A stretch of 64,000 nt of DNA, taken from the NCBI GenBank assembly GCA_036924285.1, contig JAYKYS010000011.1, forward strand, positions 8,122,001 to 8,186,000. The letters are read 5' to 3'. How positions within the stretch are numbered: the stretch's first letter is position 1; each line of letters starts with the position of its first letter. Shown here piece after piece: positions 48,954 through 59,769 of this stretch. The notes under the pieces are model-generated. The model was not told the DNA's origin, searched no databases, and saw only the letters and a list, made by a program, of their open reading frames with translations. Origin of the DNA: Asterella californica (taxonomy: Eukaryota; Streptophyta; Marchantiopsida; Marchantiales; Aytoniaceae). Position numbers and translations under genes: made by a program.

Positions 48954-51900
48954 CCCTTCCTGTCATCGGGAGTTCTGACACAGTAAAGTTAACCCTAGCT
49001 CACGTTAGGTACCGTACTAACAGTTGCTCCAGCTAACTACAATTACCACGTACGACGTGTCTTTATTTGTCACAACTGCTATCACCTGCGAGCGTCAGCC
49101 TTTAGATGCTGATCCAAGGGGTCTCGAGATGTTCCAATGTATCACGTGATGCCTTTCCCGTCGACCATTTCCAGACCTGAAGGTACACCGTCCGTGACTT
49201 GTCTTATGTAGTTTCAACTCAATATCATGCAGAATGGGCTCTCATATCAATTTCTTTTAGAGCCCAGACATGACTCAAACTACAATACTCTAACTTTGTA
49301 GTACTAGAAGATAGTTCTGAGGCGTATTGAACTGCACTTTGAAACATAAAATAGTCTCTATTCAAATTATATACGAAGTCAGTAATTGTAATAAGAGTCC
49401 TCGTTGTTAATGTTCAAATGAACTCGTGATAATGAACTGGATACACAACTCTTGACAAAAGAAAACGGATGTACTAAATCATGTTCTTATGCAATGAACA
49501 ACTCAAAAGGACAAAGTATATTCTTCTTTCATAGAGAGTGTCCGAACTAAAGATGAACTCTAAATCATGCAGAGACCTTCCAGTTCTCACCAGTTTTACA
49601 TCACGTCTTATATAATCATCAAACATCAAACTGTCCCAGTGATGTGTTCTATTTTTTAGTTCTAAAAAGATTGACTTTAAGTTAGTTTTCGTTTATAGAC
49701 GAGCTATTAAAAGGTAGAACCTCTGGAGCATGGTTTTTCTTTTCGGTTACGAAACCCATCCACATTAGTGTCACATCGGTACAGTACCAATCAAACAAGA
49801 ATAAAATTAAATAAATAAAAAACCAATCAAACAACCTGTAGGATCGGTGATACCCGATACCCAACGAGTTTTCAAGGGACCGATGGAGATTTATGCTCAT
49901 CGAGATGGGACGGGAATGGGTCCTGGTTTAGAAGAGATTGCCTTAAAGACTGTACTACGCTCATCAGATTTCGAAAGAACGAACTGAACGGAGCTCGACG
50001 AGAATGCCACTGCAAGAATGGGAGATCCGCACGAAGTAAAGACATGAGTCCCAGGACTGGCCTTCCTCCCTTGGTCATCAAGCTGCCTTCACGTAGCTCA
50101 AATTTTCACAGAGGGTTACAATGTACACCATTGTCTCTATTGTTTCGGTTAGTATATTCTTAGTATAGAGCAGATAGTTAACCAGCATACAGTTTCGAGA
50201 GTTGATCTGCCTGAGTGACTCTGAGCATGCCGGTCCCACTGCTGCACTGGGGTATTCGTTTAGTACTTGGAGACGAGATTACGGTAGTTATGATTTAGAT
50301 CGAGTATTGATCATCTACAGTTTTTGCCTCCCAAGTCATGTCGATGAGAAAATCACAAATCTTCCTTGTGTAAGACTTTCCTGCATTCCCTTCGAAATCC
50401 ATTTCCCGGCCGATGGATATATATACCAATTGCTTTATAAGAGCTCAAGCCCATTCCCACTTCGGGATCTATGATCACCCGTGGCGGTTTAGACTGCACT
50501 CTGTTATAAGAGAGTCTCTTATGAAGTGTACTCGGGTTTCATAAGAGACTCACGAACTGGTTGGGGAGAGAGAAGATATCATTTAAATTCAGAAAGAGTG
50601 AAGGACTACCAGACACTCTCGTACTTGTGAGGAGCAATACATCCAACATTTAACGTGACTGAGATGAGTTTTGTAATGTGAACTCCTTAGAACATAGAAG
50701 TACAGAATACATCGTCACGACTTTAAGGTTCCCGCACATGGCTAGGCGAAGAATTAATCTTTTGACGTATATTGCATTTTCTATGGTTCAATCTGCGAAT
50801 CATCGCACAATCTGCATAAAATTAGGATGAAATGTCGTTTGATGTTAGAACTTGAACCAGAGTTTACATCAGAACCGCTTTACGCTTTCAGCCTCTACGC
50901 TGGTACCTTCCTCGAGCTGCAAACAAAATCCCACAATAAGAAGACATCAACTCCTTGGAGTCCAAAGATTAAGAAAGAAAGGAGGAGTTGGTGAACCAGT
51001 CAAAGAATTTCCATAACCCGATACAAGCGCCAAACATCGGTTTGGAGTCCGGACTAGCTGCAGCGTGGAGGCGACTATATATTCTCCTGCCATGTCCTTG
51101 GCCCTCGCTTCGCCGTGGTAGGTTCCTTCTGTAGCTCCATATCCTGACTTCCATGCTTCGTACTCTCAGCATCCTTTTCTTTTTCAGGGTAAGATCAGAT
51201 CATCCTTTCCGACTTTCCGATCGGACGCCTATCAGTTTCATAAACAGGAGAGTGGGTCAAATAAGTATGGGAAACGTTCAAGCAATTTCACTTCAACGAT
51301 GACAGCGTAGCTGGAGTGCTGCCACAGTACTTATAACCAATAAGTACAGTAGCAGCAATCACGTTATCAGTCTAGAGCATCGAGTATAACCCAGCCTGCA
51401 ATGCTTAATCAAGGCAATGAAGTCTCACGTGAAGAGTGCAATCTTCCGTCCGGCTGCTTTACTCGCTAAAACAAGAGTACTGGCAAGTACCGGTGCCATT
51501 ACTGACAGGATGAAAGCATGAAACGGAACCATGAACAGTGATCTGTAGGAACAGAAATGTACGGTGACCTCCAAGCATTGGCCTGGTGGTCGCCCCGAGA
51601 AGTGTCGCCCCTACATCATCCTCGACAGATGGCGGGATCGAACCTTCTTGCCGGCAGGGACCGAGGGCTCAGCCAGCTCAGCTCAGCCGAGGGGCGAGAG
51701 CCCCACTTCCGGCAGAACCAAGCTCCACTGCACATTCCCTAAAACCCAGTTCCCAATAAAACAATATTGAGAAGTCCGGCGACACATACATCGCATTCTG
51801 ATATGTCAGAGAAAGAAAAGATTCTTGGCAGGAGGTAGCAATTTGCGTACAGACAGAGAACACTGTAAACAAAGGAACGAACTTCATGTATACAAGGGAA

Positions 51901-52144
51901 CAACTCCGGCCGAAACAATGGTGTTCATTGTTGAATACGTTAAATGCTACGAACGAAAAGCTCTCCAGCAGTACTCATTTTTGTAGTCTAATATATGTAA
52001 TTGGCAACCGAATACTATACAACAACCTCCTTCGGGAAAGTGAAAATAGTCCATTGTACTCCGGTCTAGAAAGAAAGTGAAACAGAGACCCTCCTAGCAC
52101 CGTAGAACTGTCAAGCAGAAGATATCATTATGCTTTGAATGTCT
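48954..52144. other. Intergenic DNA and 3' flank of the SRC2-like gene
   Basis: I see no gene. Some 50-91-codon frames (for example 50202-50474 on +) lack motifs. A small inverted repeat of ATAAGAGACTC-type occurs near 50510-50555. A B-box-like GGTTCGATCCCGCC on the minus strand near 51630 could be a SINE trace. The SRC2-like gene 3' UTR should extend leftward from 52145. Confidence 0.4.
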
Positions 52145-53029
52145 TCAGAAATCACCACCATCACCACCATCACCGTAATCGTCACCTATATCATCAATCG
52201 CATCGGCAACCAGTAGTCCACCGAGAGCACCTCCCAATAAACCTGCACCGAGTCCTAATCCCATGCCACCACCGCCTCCTCTACGTGGTTGCTGTTGATA
52301 GTACTGAGGTGGTTGCTGCTGGGGATAATAAGGACCAGGCTGCTGGGGATAATATGGAACTTGTTGAGGCGGATATTGGTTGGGATAAGCACCAGGAGGA
52401 GCTCCGTATGCTTGAGGGGGATACTGAGGGGGGTATTGGTTGGGATAACCTGGAGCAGGAGGATAACCTGGATAACCTGTGGCAGGATATTGACCTTGAG
52501 GAGCAGAACTGGATTGGCCGTAAGCATACCCTGCGGGTGGAGCCTGATGATGCACCTGAATAGTTCTCTTGTCTCCAAACTTGATGGCAGTGTTCAAAAC
52601 GCCTTTGGCCTTGCCCGAAGGACGACGCACCTCAAACGCCAAATATTGAGCTTCATGTTCTTTCTCCTTCACTTTTCCTTCTTTTTCTTCCCCGTCCTTG
52701 CCTTCCTTGACTTCTTTCCCTATCGTATCTTTAGCAATTTCGGAAACTGGAATAGTGACAGTCCCTATCAACTTGTCGCTGAATGTCCCGTCGCTGTAAA
52801 TCTCCACGGTGATGAAGAGACCCCCTGCCAGCAACTGTTGCTCGTCACACGTGAGCTTAAGTTTCTCATTCCACGTTGGGTCGGTGCCACCATCTGAATC
52901 CTTCTTCGTTTTCTTCGTCTGCTTCTGATAGATGTAAGCTACAGCGTAGCAGGTCTGCTTTCCGAATTTCACGACCTTCTTCAGATCTGTTGCTGAAATT
53001 ACTGTCAACTCAATGGTCCTCTCCTCCAT
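52145..53029 (-). CDS. SRC2: SRC2-like C2-domain protein with Pro/Tyr/Gln-rich tail
   Basis: Single-exon gene, 294 residues from the chosen ATG at 53029. A further in-frame ATG four codons upstream (53041) is possible, but MEERTIELTVISATDLKKV matches the usual N-terminus of the plant SRC2/BAP-like C2 family. Residues 1 to about 140 form the C2 domain (TDPTWNEKLKL, LFITVEIYSDGTFSDKLIGT, then a YLAFEVRRPSGKAKGVLN end). A Lys/Glu-rich insert (KEGKDGEEKEGKVKEKEHE) interrupts the domain's last part. Then comes a PGYPNQYPPQYPP-type low-complexity region, a Gly-rich hydrophobic stretch (GMGLGLGAGLLGGALGGLL) and an acidic end finishing GGDF. C2 domains bind membranes or partners, often with Ca2+. SRC2 homologues are linked to cold and stress responses and ER-to-vacuole traffic; any role here is inferred. 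The gene is bracketed by two inverted non-LTR element copies. Confidence 0.88.
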   Translation of the reverse strand: MEERTIELTVISATDLKKVVKFGKQTCYAVAYIYQKQTKKTKKDSDGGTDPTWNEKLKLTCDEQQLLAGGLFITVEIYSDGTFSDKLIGTVTIPVSEIAKDTIGKEVKEGKDGEEKEGKVKEKEHEAQYLAFEVRRPSGKAKGVLNTAIKFGDKRTIQVHHQAPPAGYAYGQSSSAPQGQYPATGYPGYPPAPGYPNQYPPQYPPQAYGAPPGAYPNQYPPQQVPYYPQQPGPYYPQQQPPQYYQQQPRRGGGGGMGLGLGAGLLGGALGGLLVADAIDDIGDDYGDGGDGGDF

Positions 53030-53041
53030 CGTTCTCCACAC

Positions 53042-53462
53042 AAATTGGACTTCTCCTTCCCACTTCTCCGCTGAAAGTTATAAAACAATCTCGAAATAGG
53101 TCGTCTCTTCTAACTTCCTTCCTCAGACCGAGTCTCTTTCGCAAGCCAGCAAACTACAGCAGACCTAATGTTGCAACCGAGCTATCGACGATACGATGGA
53201 AAACTATAAATGAGACTTTGATTGGGCAAGAACTGACAAAGACTACAAAATCGAAACTGACAACAAAACAAAACCGAACCGAACCGAACCGATCAGTAAT
53301 CGTGTAGTTATAAGTACTCTTCCAAGTGCAGATTATATAAGCCTGTAGCCAGCCGGGGGAGTCTTGAGGACCAAGGTTTGTTGATCGGCCCAGGCCCCGT
53401 GATGGTGGATGTTGTGGGTTTCTAGGAAACTCACATTCTTTCTCCTCGCCTGATCTTGCGCG
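53042..53462. other. Upstream region of the SRC2-like gene
   Basis: Presumed 5' UTR and promoter of the minus-strand SRC2-like gene. A (AACCG)n-like run, AAAACCGAACCGAACCGAAC, lies at about 53271-53290. No TATA box was firmly placed. Confidence 0.4.
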
Positions 53463-53785
53463 TTCTCGAGAGCTAGGGACCCGACCCTCTGGAGACAGAG
53501 GGTCGGGTCCCGACTCAGGACAGTACGTCAGGGGCAAAACCTGACGTACGCCCATCTTCATGACGGACTGTCAAGGGGTCAAGCCTCCTCCGTCTTACAA
53601 GACGGAGCAGTCCGTTTTAACAAAACGAACTAAAGAAAACGGATTTCGGGTCATTTTACCTTTATTTTTCGATTTCTTTGAGTTTGAAACGGAGGTAGTG
53701 TGTTTTGCTGACGGACGTGCACTCACAAGAACCCATGTACGTCAGGTATTTTCGCACTGACGTACACCTGACGGACGTCGGGGAA
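53463..53785. repeat. Cluster of perfect hairpins (foldback-like)
   Basis: Four tight inverted repeats occur in 320 bp. 53476-53511 has 15-bp arms (GGGACCCGACCCTCT). 53523-53549 has 10-bp arms (GTACGTCAGG). 53563-53615 is a nested pair, with outer ACGGACTG / CAGTCCGT and inner CTCCGTCTT / AAGACGGAG. 53736-53766 has 10-bp arms (TGTACGTCAG). The words TGACGTAC and TGACGGAC recur throughout. The cluster abuts the 3' end of non-LTR copy B and sits upstream of the SRC2-like gene. Confidence 0.9.
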
Positions 53786-54605
53786 CCTTCACCATGCGAG
53801 TCGAGCAAGACACTTGGAAGTGAGAGAACACGCGACGCAATGAATAGCCAACGGATGGGAAGACACCATCAAGCCTTACAAGGGAAAGAAGGACCCGAAG
53901 GGCAAAACAACTAATGTCCCGAAGGGAAGAACACCGTGGCTAAATCCCGCTATCTGTAGCTCTAAGATCACATATTGTCACTATAATATCATACACAGAT
54001 AAGTTAGAGGTCTTGCATACAAGAGGTGCACATAAAGTAGCATCGCCTACTGCAATTACTCTCCTGTGGATCGTGCTTGTTAAAGCTCTTTGTAGAACAA
54101 CGGAAACTCGATGTCTAAAAAACATAGTAAAAAAAGAGAGAAAGTGATACATTTGGCGTCTCTCATGGTAGACTCTAACACAATCTCGAAGAAAGACGTC
54201 GAACTCCAAAGTTGTCGATCCGTACATCTCTAAGGCTAAAAGGATGAAGCGATGTTTCACTTGCATACCCTTGTACTTGGTCACCTTCGCTGCTGCCGCC
54301 ACGTCTGCAGCTCATCCTACGAGATGGATGATCACTTGTGCCGTCACTGAATCTCGTGTCGAATCCGAGACAATCACATCTGCCACTGAGACCTTATCCT
54401 CCATCATCATGTACAGGTCAGCTGTCAATGATCCTCCCGCCTGGAAGATGTATCAACGCTCTCTCCACGTCATGTAATCGCTCTCCCGTGCTAAGACAAA
54501 CACGACGTCCCTGATAGCATCGTGGGTGACTATCCGTTCTCCATCGTGAGAACAGCGAGTAAGATGTCAACCTGAGGTGTCGAGCGAGATACTGCACTTG
54601 CACGT

Positions 54606-56094
54606 TGTCGTGATGTGAATTATTTTACATTGTAAATAATTCACCTCTCTGTCTAGCGTTAGTCTCTCTAAGTAGAGTTGGGACCTCAGAGATATCGACA
54701 CTTGATGTTTAGTAGTCTTAGAAGTTAGCTCTGTACTGTTCTTAGTCTTTTATGCTTATGGTTGACACCTTTTGCATATGATGTTAACTCTGTCATATAT
54801 TTTGGATCCTAGTATGTTGGTAGTATGACATTTATCTTGTTCAAGCATTCGTACGCTTGTGCAAGTAAATTCATACTTATCTATGATACTCAATGTACAT
54901 GACTTAGATTTACCATGTAGATAGGGGTTTGAGCTCATGGGTTGTACTTACTTGTCGCCCATGCACGCTTTCTAGCTGATTTAAGTTATTTTTTGGGGCT
55001 GCGTGTCGTTTTAGGTAGTTTAAGTTTTACGTTGGCACTCTAGGGAGCTTGACGTGGTAGCCTATGGGTAAAACTAAGTTGCCATGTGGTTTAGGGTACT
55101 AAAGGACAACCAAGTGGAGCTATGAACTCCCATTGGTCTGTTTTTGTCTTTTGTTAAACTCTAAATTTAGAAACAGAGCTCTAGAGTGGAGTTCGAGCAA
55201 TTTGTGAAGACACTTCGAAATCTGAGAGCACAGGGAGAGAGAGCTCGTCAAGCCAAGCACTGTCAGTGAAATTTTCAGTCGATTTGAAGCAATAAAGACG
55301 AAGTTATGCCCAATTGAAGTTCGGATTATGCCAAAACTGCATCACTTTTGTTGATTTTGGGGTTTTCAGTGTCATTTGCAGCAGAATTGAAGAAATCGCT
55401 TCAAAACTTCGTGGTTGCGTTCTCTGCCAGCAGGGCTACGATTTCCCAAAAAGTTTCATATCGATTGAGTAACTGAGTAATTCAGGGCGGCCGCTGAAGT
55501 AGAGGGGGTCCGAAAAGCTCTCAATCTGGAGCAGCAACTTCAGAGAGCGAGATCTGGAGTTCTGTGTGGAATCAGGAGGCCCAACTTCACAGGAGTGTTT
55601 ATCAAGCTGTGTACTGCAAATCCTGTAAGAAATTCTCAAAGTGATCGAGCCAATTCCTTGTTATAGGTCGAAATAGCTGTCTGGGTACCAGAAACTGCCG
55701 TAATTTCTCTACTCAGAAAGTTTCTGCTCATATCTTAGTGCTCTGAATTGATCTGAAGCTGAAATTTCGTATGTGTATCTAGTAGAACCTCATTTACATG
55801 TAGGAGGAGTTCTGAAGTCTGAACCTTCACATATTTCTCAATCCTGAGTGTCAAAGTTCGCCATCTGATCTTATCATTGCTAGTTAAGCCTGAACTCTGC
55901 TTCCTGAACTTATCAGAAGAGCCTAGAGACTTACATGAGTGTTTTCAGTATCACCTTGAGACCTGAAGCCTATCCTGTGAGTAGACCAGCCACAGCCAAG
56001 AGCCCAACGCTTCCCCGAGTAGATTGAACACAGCCTTCAAGCTCATATTACAGCCAGAAGGTTCGCCCTTCCCAAGAAGACTCTCAATCCGACA
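54606..56094. mobile_element. 1.49-kb TG...CA insertion (solo-LTR-like), copy 1, inside non-LTR copy B
   Basis: It begins TGTCGTGATG and ends CCGACA, so the ends form a 5-bp inverted repeat TGTCG/CGACA. It is flanked by the 4-bp duplication ACGT (54602-54605 and 56095-56098). Comparison with copy A of the host element (CTTGCAGGTGGACA) shows the pre-insertion site. A hairpin (GTGAATTATTT / AAATAATTCAC) lies just inside the left end. There is no ORF of note. Size, TG/CA ends and short duplication fit a solo LTR; a non-autonomous DNA element is the alternative. Another copy is at 58252-59769. Confidence 0.8.
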
Positions 56095-58251
56095 ACGTGG
56101 ACAGTGCCGAAGCAACAGGCTGGACCAAGCATAGACGGAACCTCATCGCTGTAGGAAAGCTAGTCGGTGCGAGTCAAAACGCTCTAATGCAAGGTCGAGC
56201 TATGAGTCAAGAGCTTGCGCCTTGCCCGAACAAGAACAAAGTAGAGCTCTAGTATCATCCACTAAGAGCGCATGGAGAACCTGCTGGAAGTGATGTCTTG
56301 TCAGAGAAGACTGTAGTCCGTGAGATCATCGGTAGCTAAGGTATTGAATCGAAGATGTGCCTCACGTATCTCAAGAGTCAAACTATCTCTTGCCTAGAGA
56401 CACAACTGTAGTGTGTAAGAATCGTCCTCCATCTCTATCATGTAGCTCTCCAGAATAAGTCTATCTCGCACGAAGAAACGACAATAGAGCCAAGGTGTTG
56501 AGAGGGCACAACTACCCAAAAAGACTATCGGAGCAGTTTCCTCCATGGATAATAAGACCACCCCGCCACATGATATCGGCAAAGATGGCTGCCTACGTGC
56601 GAGAGATCTTACCACATAGTCAAAGGTCTCCGATCCTATGATGTCATCAAAAATCTCCATGATCCTCTTATCAAACTCTCTAAGGTGCGAGATGAAGATA
56701 GAAGATGGAAGTACTGTGCGGAGTAAGTAACCAAGATGACGTGCAATGGAAGAAGAAAGGATACCAAAGACAACATGTGGGTCTTCTAACATAGGGAGAT
56801 CCTCGATATGCAAAACGTCCTCTGTCATGACAACATCTAAGAATCGAGAGACGAAGTCCTCTGGCCCCACAAGTACTCCAAAGATGCGTAAATCATCTCT
56901 AGATGTAACAAATCTCTCCGGGAGATGGAGGTCCGGCGGTATACTTATAGAAGACGAAGCCTTGCACTTTGACACCTTCACTCTCAGCCCTACCAAGGTC
57001 AATTGAGAGACGAGATGATCAAAGACAACACAGACTTGGTCTGCCGGACCTACGATATATGTATCATCAGCTAGAGATGAAAAAATACAACCTGAAGCAG
57101 CCAAGGCGGTGGCCAAGAGAGCTCTATAGTGAGCTAAGGTAAAGAGGGATCCACCCAAAAGATCTCTCTGACGAGTATCTGCAGCGGACCTGATGACTGT
57201 AACCTCCTCTATCGAAGGATCGTGCTGGTAATAAAAAGGGGTGGAAGAACCATAGAACGAACGCACGAATGAAACGAGACTCGTCAGAGATCCACCGCCA
57301 TCCATGAGCTCCCTAAAGATGGAAGCGCAGAAAATACTATTAAAAGTATTTTCTACATCCACTTGAAAGACGACTCAATTGGGATGAATGTCCAAGAGAG
57401 TCTTAATGCCGAAGGACACAGACTCACAACCTCCAGGCGTCGCAACTCCAAACTGATATGGACAAAGATGATCCTGAAAAGTATCTCGAAGCTGAAGAAC
57501 AATGATACGACTAATAAGTCGTCGGATAATCTCACCCATGGCTATCGATCGAATCTTTCCACCATCCTTCATAATGACCAAGAGTCTAGCTGCCCTCGGT
57601 ACTTGAGTTATAGAATGAGGAATATGTCCTTGAGTTATTGCTGATGCAACTTGAAAAAGCTCCATGAAATCACTAGAGGGGTCGTCTGTTTGGAAAGAAT
57701 CCCGTAGGTGCTCGTAGATCATCATAGACGGACCTCCAAAAGATAGACATGGAGACGTACACAAAGCTTGGACAAACAAGAATCTATCGAGACATAATGA
57801 CTCTTCAAGCTGATAGTCCTGAACCTCAGGTGGTGAGAGATCACTCGGTGGAAGGTGAAAGAGACGCACTGAAGCGATCGTCTCCTCAGTAAGACATGAC
57901 ACTGACAAAAGATGCAATGCTCTAATAGCTCTACTATATTCTCCAACCTGATCTAACATCTTACAACGTCGAATGCGAGCGAAAGATGAGACATAACATG
58001 TTGAGACAGACTCACTCCTATCTCTTACCGCACGTACTGATTCCTCCTGTAAGACCACCCAATCACCTGCACAGAACCTCCGAAGATGGATCGTCATCTC
58101 TCGATGTCTCTTTCTGCCACCTCGAATATAACGGAGGTACCAACGAGGAAGTACAAGAAACAATAACCATGACGTCTCGTCCCTGGTGTTCCGTGTCGAT
58201 ATGTCTAGGGGTAGACGGAATGCTTGCCTCATCTCGTCATGAAGAGCACGG

Positions 58252-59769
58252 TGTCGTGATGTAATCATTTCACATAGTAAATAATTCACCTCTCTGCCAG
58301 GAGTTAGTCTCATCTCGCTGATCACTGTTGTAGCATTACTTGACGGCTACACGTTACACTTCTACTCTGACACTTGAGTTTACTAGTCCTAGAAGTTAGC
58401 TCAATATTATTTTCTAGTCCTTTATGCATATGTTCAACACCTTTGCGTATGATGTTAACACTATTATGTTATATATTTTGAGGTCCTAGTAGGTTGACAG
58501 TATGTTATTTATCTTGTTCAAACATTCATACGCTTGTGCAAGTGACTTCATATTTATCTATGATGTTCAAAATACATAACTCAAGTTTACCATGTTGATA
58601 TAGTTTAAGCTCATGGGTTGTACTTACATGTCATCCATGCATGCTTTCTAGCTTGTTTAAGTTATCTTTTAGGGTTACGCGTCATTTTACATGTCTTCGT
58701 ATGTAGTTTAAGATTGTTATGCTGGCACTTTAAGGGCTTGACGTGATAACCTATGTGTGAAATTAAGTTACCATGTGGATTGAGGCACAAAAGGATAGAG
58801 AAGTGGAGCTATGAACTCTCATTGGTCCATTTTGGTCCTTTGTGAAACTCTAAACTTAGAAGCAGGGGTCTTAAGGAGAGTTCGAGCTTTTGGTAAGGAC
58901 ATTGAGAATTCTGAGACCACATGGTGATAGAGCTCGTCGTGCCAATCATTGCGAATTGGTGTATTTCGACGATTCTTTTTTGCTTTCTCCGAACCTCCAA
59001 GAAAAGCAGAAAAAGTGTTAGTGAAAGTTTTGATCGATTTGGAGCAATAAAGAAGGAGTTATGCCAAATTGAAGTTCGGATTGGGTCGGAATTGCATCAT
59101 TTTTTATGATTTTGAGGTTTTTGGTGTCAATTGCAGTAGAACTGAGATAATTGCTTCAAACCTTCGTGGTTGCGTTTACTGTCAGAAGGACTATGACCGT
59201 CCAAAAAGTTTCAGGTCATTTGAGTGAGTCAGTAGTTCAGGACGACCTACAGGTCAGATTTCACAGGGATGTTCAGCGTGCTATAGACTCCAAATCATGT
59301 AAGAATCATCAAACGTTATTGAGCCAATTCTCTGTTCTAGGTCGAAATAGCTATCTGGGTACCAGAAATTGTCGTATTTTCTTTACTCAGAACGTCTTTG
59401 CCCATATCTCAGTGCACAGATTTGATCTCAAGCTGAAAGTTTGTATGTGTGTTCATTAGGGCCTCATTTACATGTAGGAGAAGTTTTGAAGTCTAAAGCA
59501 TCACATGTTTTCCATTCTTGAGTGTTAAAGTTCACCATCAGATCTTATTACGGCTAGTTAGTCTTGATTTTCACTTTCTGAACATATCAGAGGATCCAAC
59601 AGACCTGTGTGAGTGTTTATAGTGCCACCTTATAACTTAAAGCTCACCTCTTGAGTATGCAAGCACTACCCGAAGCCCAACGCTTCCCTAGAGATAGACA
59701 TATCACAGTCTTCACGATTGTATCACATCTAGAAGATTCTGTCTTTCTCAGGAAACTCTCACCGCGACA
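58252..59769. mobile_element. 1.52-kb TG...CA insertion (solo-LTR-like), copy 2, inside non-LTR copy B
   Basis: Same family and orientation as 54606-56094, clearly diverged from it. It starts TGTCGTGATG and ends GCGACA. The left flank is ACGG (58248-58251) and the right flank ACAA (59770-59773), which fits a 4-bp duplication with two G-to-A changes, since copy A of the host has GAGCACGGGGTAAC unbroken at this point. It contains an extra segment around 58983-59015 that is missing from copy 1 and is an exact inverted match to 61519-61551. Confidence 0.78.

Noticed and set aside
51590..51720. tRNA gene on the minus strand (GGTTCGATCCCGCC)
   Set aside because: The T-loop-like word has no matching stem, and no D-arm, anticodon arm or acceptor stem can be folded; at best a SINE trace.
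52289..52897. Long plus-strand frame opposite the SRC2-like gene
   Set aside because: Shadow of the minus-strand coding sequence; no motif of its own.
54606..59769. Treating the two 1.5-kb repeats as the paired LTRs of one retrotransposon containing the RT at 56.4-58.3 kb
   Set aside because: The DNA between and outside them is one continuous non-LTR element when compared with copy A, each repeat has its own 4-bp duplication, and they are well diverged from each other.
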